Positions 56,684 to 64,000 of a stretch of DNA of 64,000 bases are shown here, one piece after another. Each line of letters opens with the position of its first letter. The stretch's first letter is position 1. The notes below the pieces were generated by a model. The model saw only the letters and a list, made by a program, of their open reading frames with translations, searched no databases and was not told the DNA's origin. The stretch covers positions 975,149-1,039,148 of the forward strand of contig NZ_BMGT01000003.1 in NCBI RefSeq assembly GCF_014640335.1, written 5' to 3'. The translations under genes and the position numbers were made by a program. The stretch is from Edaphobacter dinghuensis (GTDB lineage Bacteria > Acidobacteriota > Terriglobia > Terriglobales > Acidobacteriaceae).

Positions 56684-57673
56684 ATGTGTCCATCTCCCAC
56701 TTCAGGAAATTCACCCAGCACATTGTTGGCACATAGCATTGCCGGCGATATGGAGCATCTGGGAGTCCGTCTGCAATGTCCTTGTTGTCAGGCTGACTTA
56801 ATTGGGTTCGATTGTTTCTCATGCCAGTTCCATCTCCAAAATATTAGCGGCATCTTAAATGCACTGCCGCCAGAGCGGGCGGATCATTATGCACGCTTCA
56901 TAGAAGAGTATGAGGGAATACGGGCTGCAGAGGGCCGTGGCAATGAAAATGAATCTTTCTACCTCAGTCTCCCTTATGTTGATATTTCCGGAAGGAATCG
57001 CAAACAGTGGAGGATCAGAGCACGCAGCTATGACTATTTGATAGAGCACGTGCTAAAGCCGAACTTACCAGCGGAGGGTGGGCAGATTCTAGATATAGGG
57101 GCTGGAAATTGCTGGATGAGTTTCCGGCTGGCACTTGCAGGTTACCACCCAATTGCCTTAGATTTGCTCACCAATGATTCCGATGGCCTAGGAGCAGCAG
57201 AACACTATCGAGGATATTTGTCGAAACTTTTCCCGCGCTTCCGAGCGGAGCTTGCACATCTGCCGTTCCAGAATGAACAGTTTGACGCAATCATCTTTAA
57301 TGCCTCATTTCACTACGCCGAGAACTATGAAACTGCCTTGTACGAAGCACTTCGATGCGTCAAAGCAGGCGGCATGGTAGTTATCAGCGATACGCCTTGC
57401 TATGCTCGCGAGGAAAGCGGCAAACAAATGGTTGCAGAACGCCAAGCCGATTTTCTACATCGCTATGGCACAGCATCGGACTCTATCAAGAGTCTCGAAT
57501 ACCTGACAGACGAGCGTCTACGGACGCTGGAAGAACGAATGTCAATTCGCTGGATCACCTATTCTCCCTGGTACGGTTTCAAGTGGTCTATGCGTCCACT
57601 TGTGGCAAAGTTGCGACATAGACGCGAGCCATCACGATTCCGCATCTATGTCGCACAGAAAGAGCCGAGATGA
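56684..57673 (+). CDS. Methyltransferase with N-terminal zinc-ribbon
   Basis: The 329-residue protein starts at the ATG directly after the radical SAM stop, with AGGGGGAA as ribosome site. The N-terminus has two CxxC pairs (CPCC at 32-35, CFSC at 44-47), a small zinc ribbon like the Trm112-type motif found before some methyltransferases. The SAM fold follows: QILDIGAGNCWMSFRLALAG, then DAIIFNASFHYAENYETAL and AGGMVVISDTPCYAREESG. Acceptor unknown; cotranslation with the radical SAM enzyme and amidohydrolase (the latter overlapping by four bases) places it in the same pathway. Confidence 0.87.
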   Translation: MCPSPTSGNSPSTLLAHSIAGDMEHLGVRLQCPCCQADLIGFDCFSCQFHLQNISGILNALPPERADHYARFIEEYEGIRAAEGRGNENESFYLSLPYVDISGRNRKQWRIRARSYDYLIEHVLKPNLPAEGGQILDIGAGNCWMSFRLALAGYHPIALDLLTNDSDGLGAAEHYRGYLSKLFPRFRAELAHLPFQNEQFDAIIFNASFHYAENYETALYEALRCVKAGGMVVISDTPCYAREESGKQMVAERQADFLHRYGTASDSIKSLEYLTDERLRTLEERMSIRWITYSPWYGFKWSMRPLVAKLRHRREPSRFRIYVAQKEPR

Positions 57674-58926
57674 GTCTTTATGCAGTAGCTTCCGATAATG
57701 GCCATAATGAACAAGTAGTAGTTCATGGAGTTCGCTATGCCGAAGGACCTGAAGAAAGTAAATGCGGCTCCATAGAGATCACCGCCGGTTATATTAGTCG
57801 CATCCTGCGCTGCTCGGCGCTTTCATTAGAGGCTAAATCGGACAGCATCGGGATTGATCTCAGCGGATTCCTAGTCATGCCCGGCCTTATCAATGCTCAC
57901 GACCACTTGGAGTTTGCTCTTTTCCCGCGTCTCGCCAATCCGCCTTATCGCAATTACATTGAATGGGGAGAGGACATACACGAAAAGTTTCCCGATGTTA
58001 TAGCAAAGCATCGGGCGGTTCCAAAAAATTTGCGCGTATGGTGGGGCGGTATACGAAACCTGCTTTGCGGAGCTACAACAGTGAGTCATCACAATCCCCT
58101 TTGGCCAGAGATGCAAAGGGATGATTTTCCCGTGAGAGTCGTTCAGCAATATAGCTGGGCGCATTCGCCGGCACTTGGTGGTGATCTTCGTGCAGCGCAT
58201 GCAGCCACGCGTGAAAGCAGTCCTTTTATTGTGCATGCTTGTGAAGGAGTGGATGAACTGGCACGGAAGGAGCTTTGGAGCCTTAATCGATCAGGACTTT
58301 TGGACGCCAGGACTGTAATTGTTCACGGCCTGGCTATTGACACTGCCGGAGTCGAACTTATGCGGAAGCGCAGAGTCTCGCTGATAGTTTGCCCCTCTTC
58401 AAACAATTTTCTTTTTGGCGAGCTTCCAGACATGGCACTTCTTGGCGGACTTGAAAATGTAGGTTTAGGCAATGACTCTCCGCTAACTGCGGAAGGAGAT
58501 CTCTTGGATGAAATCCGATTTGCGATGCGTTCGTGCGGTATTGAGTCGCACACGGCTTATCATATGGTGACAAAATTTCCGGCTGCCATTCTTAAGTTGA
58601 AAGATGGTGAGGGCACAATAAAAGTGTCTGGGGTCGGAGATCTGATTGCCATTAAAGATAATGGCGGCAATGCCGCAGATAGATTGCGTACGCTTTCGAT
58701 GACAGACGTAGAATTTGTAATGATCAAAGGTTGCGTACAGCTTGCTTCAGAGGTGATATTGGAGCGGCTTTCACCGCATACAAAACAAGGATTAGAACCT
58801 TTGTGTATCGACGGCACAATCCGGTGGTTGCGCGCACCAATAAAAGAGCGGTTGCAGAAGACGAAAGAGGCACTAGGTACAAGCGAGATATACCTGGGAA
58901 GTCGACAGGTCAGCACACCGGTATAG
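57670..58926 (+). CDS. Amidohydrolase/deaminase of the ATZ/TRZ-SsnA type
   Basis: The 418-residue protein shows the amidohydrolase metal site: HDH at residues 77 and 79 in MPGLINAHDHLEF, His189 and Glu192 in VHACEGVDE, His219 in VIVHGLAID and Asp269 in GLGNDSPLTAEGDLLDEI. The pattern is that of metal-dependent deaminases and hydrolases acting on amino-substituted heterocycles (guanine, ammeline, S-adenosylhomocysteine types). Substitution SPLTAEGDLL is characteristic of the SsnA/ATZ branch. The start overlaps the methyltransferase stop by four bases. A deaminase beside a GTP cyclohydrolase II fits the processing of a diaminopyrimidine intermediate; this link is inferred. Confidence 0.85.
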   Translation: MSLYAVASDNGHNEQVVVHGVRYAEGPEESKCGSIEITAGYISRILRCSALSLEAKSDSIGIDLSGFLVMPGLINAHDHLEFALFPRLANPPYRNYIEWGEDIHEKFPDVIAKHRAVPKNLRVWWGGIRNLLCGATTVSHHNPLWPEMQRDDFPVRVVQQYSWAHSPALGGDLRAAHAATRESSPFIVHACEGVDELARKELWSLNRSGLLDARTVIVHGLAIDTAGVELMRKRRVSLIVCPSSNNFLFGELPDMALLGGLENVGLGNDSPLTAEGDLLDEIRFAMRSCGIESHTAYHMVTKFPAAILKLKDGEGTIKVSGVGDLIAIKDNGGNAADRLRTLSMTDVEFVMIKGCVQLASEVILERLSPHTKQGLEPLCIDGTIRWLRAPIKERLQKTKEALGTSEIYLGSRQVSTPV

Positions 58927-58931
58927 GAACG

Positions 58932-58976
58932 ATGAAGGTTAGCCGCGTCAACTGGAAGTTAGTTTGTGAACTGTAG
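58932..58976 (+). CDS. Possible 14-residue peptide, unproven
   Basis: An ATG six bases after the amidohydrolase stop, preceded by AGGAAC, opens the frame MKVSRVNWKLVCEL, followed by TAG. The composition (basic, aromatic, one Cys) and placement amid peptide-product-like genes make it worth noting, but a 14-codon frame occurs easily by chance, so it is not an accepted gene. Confidence 0.15.
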   Translation: MKVSRVNWKLVCEL

Positions 58977-59054
58977 GGCCTCCTGAGATACCTCGCGGCA
59001 CAATACATCCGACTTTTGAGATTGTCATTCCTCGTAGAGTAAGGAAAGCAAAAC

Positions 59055-60359
59055 GTGTCACATTTTGGCGTATTGTCTTATAAAGGGACCGGCCATTTGA
59101 ATCCTCTCATTAGCCTATCTAGGCAGTTGGTGGTTCGAGGGCATAGAGTGACCTTCTTCCATGATGCCGAACTGGAAGCCCGCATTCGCCCATACGGATT
59201 GGGGTTCTCCCCAATCGCCGCGATCAGCGACAGTATCGGAGAGAACACGTGGGCTAACCGACGGCAAAAGCCTTCTTCAGCCATTCCCATTTTGCTCTAT
59301 CGGGTACGTCGGACCATCAACGATATGGAAAGATTCCTGCGTGGAGCCCCCCAAATACTCGCTCATGCGGGGGTTGATGCCCTCATTGTCGATGAGCTTT
59401 CATTCGCTGGACCAACAATAGCTGAGATCTTGCACTTGCCCTATTTTGTAATCTCGACTTCCGTACCTCATGATTTTGGGTGGTCTGCTCCCAGTCGAAT
59501 TGCATCGCGGAAGTCCATTTTCACTCGAATACAGAACGCGCTGCTGGAGATCTCTGTGTTCCGAATGAAGGGACCCGTTCGTCGTAGGCTAGACAACTTC
59601 AGGCGGCAAGTTGGGCTCAGACCAATCCGGCAGATCAAACAAACGTTTCCCGAACTTGCACACATAACGCAATTACCGCAGTGCATGGATTTTCCACGGT
59701 CAGGGCTGCCTGCTACCTTCCATTACACCGGACCATTCGTAGACGAAGCCGCGAGAATTTCGATGAAGTTCTCGTGGGATCAACTTGATGGACGGCCAAT
59801 TATTTATGCGTCTTTTGGGACGACTTTAAAGGGTGATCCGGTAATATTTCGCTTGATTGCCGAAGCCTGCGATGGGCTGGGCGTGCAGTTGGTGATCGCA
59901 CTCGGCGGTCGTCGTGCTCCCGAGATGTTCCATGGTATGCCCGGAAAGCCTTTGATTGTGAAAGATGCTCCACAGCTCGAGATATTGAAGAGGGCAGAGA
60001 TCGTAGTCACGCATGCCGGGGCAAACACCGTATTAGAAACTCTCATGCAGGGTAAGCCCATGATCGCTATCCCGAAAGAGTTTGATCAACCCGCAATCGC
60101 TGCACGTCTCGAGTGGTTGGGAGTCGCGATAGTGCTGCAATCCACAAAGCTTTCAGCGCAAGAAATCCGTTCAGCACTTGCAACTATACTCAGTGATCCG
60201 AGCTATCGGAGTGCAGCGAGAGGCATACAAGCCAAGATTTGCGCGGCACATGGACTAGAACGAGCCGCTGAGCTTATCGAGCAATCAATGGAACGTTATC
60301 GAGAAGGCTTCAAGCGTAGCTCCAAGGCGGAACCTATCACTTGGCGGGAAACAACTTGA
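59055..60359 (+). CDS. UGT/MGT-family glycosyltransferase (GT1)
   Basis: The 434-residue protein starts at a GTG with AAGGAAAG upstream. The N-terminus is GT1-like (GVLSYKGTGHLNPLISLSRQL). The C-terminal donor-binding motif is complete: VVTHAGANTVLETLMQGKPMIAIPKEFDQPAIAARLEWLGVA, with the HAG, E and DQ positions in place. Enzymes of this type move a sugar from a nucleotide donor to a small hydrophobic acceptor such as a macrolide, sterol, carotenoid or flavonoid. It follows the amidohydrolase by 128 bp without an array of its own (only a single TTGTCAT at 59022), so it may be cotranscribed. It is the expected glycosylation step of the cluster's product. Confidence 0.9.
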   Translation: MSHFGVLSYKGTGHLNPLISLSRQLVVRGHRVTFFHDAELEARIRPYGLGFSPIAAISDSIGENTWANRRQKPSSAIPILLYRVRRTINDMERFLRGAPQILAHAGVDALIVDELSFAGPTIAEILHLPYFVISTSVPHDFGWSAPSRIASRKSIFTRIQNALLEISVFRMKGPVRRRLDNFRRQVGLRPIRQIKQTFPELAHITQLPQCMDFPRSGLPATFHYTGPFVDEAARISMKFSWDQLDGRPIIYASFGTTLKGDPVIFRLIAEACDGLGVQLVIALGGRRAPEMFHGMPGKPLIVKDAPQLEILKRAEIVVTHAGANTVLETLMQGKPMIAIPKEFDQPAIAARLEWLGVAIVLQSTKLSAQEIRSALATILSDPSYRSAARGIQAKICAAHGLERAAELIEQSMERYREGFKRSSKAEPITWRETT

Positions 60360-60369
60360 AGACTGTCAA

Positions 60370-60387
60370 ATGACAAGCTAATGACAA
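60370..60387 (+). promoter_or_regulatory. Pho-box-like pair upstream of the GT87 fusion gene
   Basis: ATGACAA (60370) and ATGACAA (60381) are identical 7-mers spaced 11 bases, ending 31 bp before the GTG start. It lies between the glycosyltransferase stop and the next gene, so this gene has its own promoter. Confidence 0.75.
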
Positions 60388-60417
60388 TTCATACTTGAAA
60401 TCCCGTGATGCTGAGAT

Positions 60418-62529
60418 GTGGATATCAGGCAGAATCACGGCATCACTTGTTGGATAGAACGCGGAGTACTTTTCCTTTCCCTATGCTATATATGCGTTCA
60501 TGTCATGCCGCGTGCCTGGAGTAGTTTGGTTACCGATTTCCCCAACTATTATATGTCTGCACGACTGGCCCATGAGCACTATGACACTTCGCGAATGTAT
60601 GAATGGACCTGGCTTCAGCGTGAGAAGGACCAGCACGCCGTCGATGTTCGTGTCATCGGACTGGCGCCTATCACCCCATTCTCGACGTTGGCGATCTGGC
60701 CGTTGACAGTCTTTGCTCCGCTAACGGCTAAACATATTTGGATAGTGTTGAGCCTGACTCTCATCGTCCCGATAAGTTGGATGCTACGCTCGATGACTCA
60801 TTTGAGTTATCAGCGAATAGCACTGGCTTTTTCACTGAGCATTCCCCTATACCGTAATCTCGAGTTCGGTCAGTTTTATGTGTTCTTATTACTGTTGATC
60901 GTTGCGGCGGCTTGGGCATACTTGCGAGGGTATCGCGCACTGGCAGGCTCGTTGGTGGCGGTCGCCGCGGCTTGCAAGATTTTTCCGGCCATCTTATTCG
61001 TCTTCTTCCTACAACGCAGAGACTGGCGTGCGCTAATATGGGGTGCAATTACGGGTATAGCTGCCGCCTGCATATCTATCGCTGTCTTTGGCTGGAATGT
61101 ACATCGCACCTATCTGTTCGAAATTCTACCTTGGGCTCTACACGGCGAAGCCATGCCGCCGTATGTGCCATCTGCTTCCATTGCAGGTGTGCTGCATCGT
61201 TTATTCCTCTTTGAGCCGCAGTGGAACCCGCATCCTTGGCATTCTTCTCCGCTATGCTATGCACTGCTGCAGCCCGCATTGCAGATGCTGGTATTGGCGC
61301 CTGCAATTCTTCTTATCCGAAGATCAGATAGCAGCCAAAATCGTATATTGCTGGAGTGGTCTGCTCTGCTAACCGCGTCCCTTACCATCTCTACCATCCC
61401 TGCGTCGTATAACTTCGTGATCATGGTGCTCCCCATGTGCATGACAGCGATGGTGTTGCTCCGAGACCGGCGATATAGATGGCTGGCTGCGTTGTTTTCC
61501 GCTTATATCTGTATGGGGCTTCCGGTGCCCGTCCCACACAGTGCACTGGGATTAGAAATTCTATTGTATGAGCCCAGGCTCCCTTTGATGATCTGCATGC
61601 TGTCGGGAATATATGTTCTGCTATGGCGCGATGGCTCAGTTAGAATTCATGCGCGTGACAGGACTCGCTACGTATGGGCTGCAATCATGGCCACCTCTGT
61701 GATTCTCAGTTCACGCTCAGCTTTTCTTCGAGAACGTGCTGTGCGCGGTGAATATATGTACCGAGTGCCACTGCCGGCTCAGGGATTTCTCAATTCGAAT
61801 CCACAATCTTCTGGAACAAGCATTCGCTTTATTGCATTCACCCTGTCTGGATATCATTTGATAACGACGAATAAGAATGCTGTGTCAAACGATCCGCCTG
61901 AAGATTCTCCCAATGATGAGCTTTCGTTCGCCAGCAGTTTCGGGCATGTCTGGGTAGAGCAAGGACTAAGCCCGCATTCGCGGATTGTAGAGATAGGAAA
62001 ACATTCACGGCTTGCTATTAGCAATGCCCGTGAACCAATGCTCTCCTCTGACGGGCAGAACCTTGCTTTTATACACGACAATCAAGGCCGGGGGCGATTG
62101 ATGATGCGGACTGCATTTCAATCCAGTGTCGCAAACGAAGTTGCGCTCACCCCTTATTCACTGAATGTATATGAGGCAAGTTTTCTTGCCGAAAGAGAAT
62201 ACGCCTTTGCCGCGGTAAATGGGATGCATTACCCACAAATTTTTCTGACCGATGCAACACACTTAAATGCCCCACTTGCGCTCGGCGAATCTCGCTACCC
62301 GGCGTTGTCACCCGATGGGCGCTGGATGGCTTACAGCCACTTCGAAGATGGCGTATGGAATCTATGGATTCGCGACCAGCAGACGGGCGTGACACGACGC
62401 ATTGCCGATGAGCCATGCAATCAGATTCAGTCATCTTGGGAAAGTGATTCGAAAACGCTGCTCTACAGCACTGACTGCGGTCGAAGTCTTTGGTTCACCG
62501 CAGTATCGCGTCGACGAGTGATTCCATAA
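60418..62529 (+). CDS. GT87-like (DUF2029) membrane mannosyltransferase fused to PD40 propeller blades
   Basis: The 703-residue protein starts at a GTG just downstream of the array. The N-terminal 430 residues hold about eleven membrane helices with the DUF2029/GT87 signature LVTDFPNYYMSARLAHEHYD near the start (Asp in TDF). GT87 enzymes use polyprenyl-phosphate sugars in the periplasm. The C-terminal 200 residues are WD40-like PD40 repeats (EPMLSSDGQNLAFIHD, YPALSPDGRWMAYSHF, IQSSWESDSKTLLYS), as in the membrane regulator at 4476. The PD40 part would be extracytoplasmic and might bind the glycan acceptor. The fusion is unusual as far as I know. Confidence 0.78.
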   Translation: MDIRQNHGITCWIERGVLFLSLCYICVHVMPRAWSSLVTDFPNYYMSARLAHEHYDTSRMYEWTWLQREKDQHAVDVRVIGLAPITPFSTLAIWPLTVFAPLTAKHIWIVLSLTLIVPISWMLRSMTHLSYQRIALAFSLSIPLYRNLEFGQFYVFLLLLIVAAAWAYLRGYRALAGSLVAVAAACKIFPAILFVFFLQRRDWRALIWGAITGIAAACISIAVFGWNVHRTYLFEILPWALHGEAMPPYVPSASIAGVLHRLFLFEPQWNPHPWHSSPLCYALLQPALQMLVLAPAILLIRRSDSSQNRILLEWSALLTASLTISTIPASYNFVIMVLPMCMTAMVLLRDRRYRWLAALFSAYICMGLPVPVPHSALGLEILLYEPRLPLMICMLSGIYVLLWRDGSVRIHARDRTRYVWAAIMATSVILSSRSAFLRERAVRGEYMYRVPLPAQGFLNSNPQSSGTSIRFIAFTLSGYHLITTNKNAVSNDPPEDSPNDELSFASSFGHVWVEQGLSPHSRIVEIGKHSRLAISNAREPMLSSDGQNLAFIHDNQGRGRLMMRTAFQSSVANEVALTPYSLNVYEASFLAEREYAFAAVNGMHYPQIFLTDATHLNAPLALGESRYPALSPDGRWMAYSHFEDGVWNLWIRDQQTGVTRRIADEPCNQIQSSWESDSKTLLYSTDCGRSLWFTAVSRRRVIP

Positions 62530-62570
62530 TAGCGAGTTGTGTATCGAGCAAATGTTGAGATTGTGGTTCG

Positions 62571-62601
62571 CATTTCACTCCCTATGTGTAGGGTTGAAAT
62601 G
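62571..62601. terminator. Hairpin between convergent genes
   Basis: CATTTCA (62571-62577) plus CCCTA (62580-62584) pairs with TAGGG (62589-62593) plus TGAAATG (62595-62601), with a small bulge and a TGTG loop. It separates the GT87 fusion gene from the convergent HprK-like gene and may terminate both; no long U tract is present. Confidence 0.5.
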
Positions 62602-62643
62602 CCTCTTCCCATTACTAGTATGAATAGCTGATATATCAAGTGT

Positions 62644-63735
62644 TTACATCAGAAGGTCGAGTTTCTGTATCGCATCGTGTAGGTTGCGGTAATGTAACTC
62701 ATAGGTGGGAACATCTGAGAGCGTCTGTAAAATCTTTTCGTGCTTCTCGCGAATTTCTCCTGCAGAGAAGAGCTCCTGGCAGGTACGTAATGTTGCTGTT
62801 CCGGCTGGTAATGTGACAAGTTTCCCATTTGCTAAGGGATAGCGGTTCAGATAGACAATCGAATGTACTTTGACTTCAGGTTTAGTACTGATATTCAAAT
62901 CGTGAAGTTCAGCGATCTGCACTTCAATGGACGGTTTCCCCTCCATACGTGGTGTAACGTCCCGGTTCTCCAATTCCGGGAAAAGAGCTTTTGCTTCAGG
63001 ACGGAAGCGGGCGCGATGAGAGTGTCCGATGACACGGGGATGATCCGAGTCATTGATCAAATAACAAGTATCATCCGACGTATAGACCCATCCTGCTCGT
63101 GCGCATGCATAAGCAAGAGTCGATTTGCCTGCACCCGAATTGCCGCAGAGCAGAATACCCTTTCCATTTTTGCTGATGCAGGCGGCGTGGATGTCGGTCA
63201 CGACAGATGCCCCAAGTAATAGATACACAACCTTTTCGAGGAAGTTATATCGAAAGTAAAGCCTATTGCTCAGCGCAGTTTTCTTCAGCCAGATGAAGCT
63301 TGTGTAGGTCTTCAGATCGAGTAGGGCTTGGTTATCTCCATCAGCAACCAGAGAATATAAGTGGTTGTATTCACGCCGAGTGGGTTCGGGGAGACATTTT
63401 GAGTTGCCTCCGCTACTGATACCAATACGTACTTGCAGAGTGGTACTCCCTCGGCGTAGGCGCCTGTGTCCGAAACTTTCATTCGCTGCAACCAGGACAT
63501 CTGGATCATTTGTCATAATCTCAACAGCGAATCCGAGCGGGTAGAAGGTTCGATGATACGGTAGCTCGAAATCGCAGAGAAGAGCATCCTGCGGCTTACC
63601 CGGTGGGGGTACTTTGTCTTTCTTCTGTGCTCTTGGCCGAACGCGTCTGCCACTCACACTCGAATGATCCTGCCTCCCGTTAATTGGGGCAACTGGCTCT
63701 GTCTGAACGGCCAAATCGATTGGCAACATAAGCAC
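62644..63735 (-). CDS. HprK-like serine kinase
   Basis: The 363-residue protein has a Walker A loop, LLCGNSGAGKSTLA (GNSGAGKS at 198-205). It is preceded by DIHAACISKNGKG, the HprK-type region with its histidine, and followed by YTSDDTCYLIND (220-230), resembling the acidic pair of HPr kinase. The N-terminal 110 residues are not the HprK N domain. Solitary HprK-like kinases occur in surface-glycan and in peptide-product clusters (for example with lasso peptides), where they can phosphorylate a peptide or small molecule. It has an array upstream and shares the region with the nucleotidyltransferase-fold protein at 52004, a frequent partner. The target is unknown. Confidence 0.78.
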   Translation of the reverse strand: MLMLPIDLAVQTEPVAPINGRQDHSSVSGRRVRPRAQKKDKVPPPGKPQDALLCDFELPYHRTFYPLGFAVEIMTNDPDVLVAANESFGHRRLRRGSTTLQVRIGISSGGNSKCLPEPTRREYNHLYSLVADGDNQALLDLKTYTSFIWLKKTALSNRLYFRYNFLEKVVYLLLGASVVTDIHAACISKNGKGILLCGNSGAGKSTLAYACARAGWVYTSDDTCYLINDSDHPRVIGHSHRARFRPEAKALFPELENRDVTPRMEGKPSIEVQIAELHDLNISTKPEVKVHSIVYLNRYPLANGKLVTLPAGTATLRTCQELFSAGEIREKHEKILQTLSDVPTYELHYRNLHDAIQKLDLLM

Positions 63736-63815
63736 TCCGAATCTGAAAAGCTCTTCTGTAGCCCCGTACAGAAGAAAATAACTAGGTCAGAGTTTAGGAA
63801 ACGGACCGCCCAAAC

Positions 63816-63855
63816 TTGTCACCGCAGCGTAATGGAATTGTCACGGTTTTGGTCG
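63816..63855 (-). promoter_or_regulatory. Pho-box-like array, four positions at 11-bp spacing, upstream of HprK-like gene
   Basis: Plus-strand TTGTCAC (63816), GCGTAAT (63827, degenerate), TTGTCAC (63838) and TTGGTCG (63849, degenerate). The two strong units are identical and two periods apart. In gene direction they read GTGACAA; the nearest edge is 81 bp before the start. Confidence 0.65.
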
Positions 63856-63966
63856 GGTCACTTTGGGACAACGAGCATGCTGTGGCATCTTGTACCCCTT
63901 ATGTTGGGTTGACTTCCTGGTGCAGAAGTTGTGACTTATCGTGGGTTTCATCGGGATAACAAAAGA

Positions 63967-63995
63967 ATGACATTTCGCTGACGAACGCATGACAC
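63967..63995 (+). promoter_or_regulatory. Pho-box-like array at the right edge, facing out of the window
   Basis: ATGACAT (63967), CTGACGA (63978) and ATGACAC (63989) keep 11-base period. By the orientation rule seen for the other arrays it should serve a plus-strand gene just beyond position 64000. Confidence 0.7.
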
Positions 63996-64000
63996 AGGTG

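Noticed and set aside
59000..59050. Single TTGTCAT at 59022 upstream of the GT1 gene as a further regulon site
   Set aside because: No second unit lies 11 bases on either side and the orientation is opposite to the rule. The gene may instead be cotranscribed with the amidohydrolase.

Overview
The window looks like a chromosomal piece of an Acidobacteriota genome, most likely a Terriglobales/Acidobacteriaceae soil bacterium. The evidence is three Oar-type TonB-dependent receptors of about 1,100 residues with an N-terminal carboxypeptidase-regulatory-like domain, three single-pass membrane regulators sharing one N-terminal DNA-binding-like domain, a giant secreted protein of NHL, ASH and Ig-like repeats, a PEP-CTERM protein and Tat-exported sugar enzymes. 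No rRNA, tRNA, CRISPR array, transposase or integrase was recognised. Genus-level placement is inference.

Left part (1-37.4 kb) is glycan foraging. After an edge-truncated tyrosine phosphatase come three receptor/regulator loci: receptor 847-4359 divergent from regulator 4476-6734; receptor 20797-24207 with a downstream HGSNAT-like acetyltransferase and a secreted protein, and a regulator at 24800-26185; and regulator 28850-30211 followed by a GH89 alpha-N-acetylglucosaminidase, a second HGSNAT-like acetyltransferase and a receptor. Between them lies a roughly 3,280-residue secreted protein joining a pectin methylesterase and a GH28 polygalacturonase in one chain, followed by a PEP-CTERM protein. 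A STAS-domain protein and a Tat-exported Gfo/Idh/MocA oxidoreductase complete this part.

Right part (37.5-64 kb) is different in character and is the most interesting region. It holds a PhoB/OmpR-like two-component system in a four-gene overlapping operon with an outer-membrane barrel and a cupredoxin; a RibBA-like protein whose GTP cyclohydrolase II half has lost its EGRGIGL motif; an O-antigen-ligase-like protein; two c-type cytochromes and a CuA-type cupredoxin; an ABC exporter; an outer-membrane protein; a PhyH-type dioxygenase; a nucleotidyltransferase-fold protein; two methyltransferases; an intact GTP cyclohydrolase II; a B12-binding radical SAM enzyme; an amidohydrolase; a UGT-like glycosyltransferase; a GT87/PD40 fusion; and an HprK-like kinase.

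Twelve intergenic sites in this right part carry two to four copies of a 7-base element (consensus NTGACAN) repeated every 11 bases, the geometry of the Pho box. Eleven lie ahead of a gene (one ahead of a gene beyond the right edge) in one orientation relative to transcription. The twelfth lies in the opposite orientation ahead of the response regulator gene itself. I saw none in the intergenic spaces of the left part. The simplest reading is a single regulon, controlled by the local two-component system, that makes and exports a small glycosylated or methylated product, possibly starting from a GTP-derived pyrimidine. The regulon architecture is seen in sequence; the product is a hypothesis.
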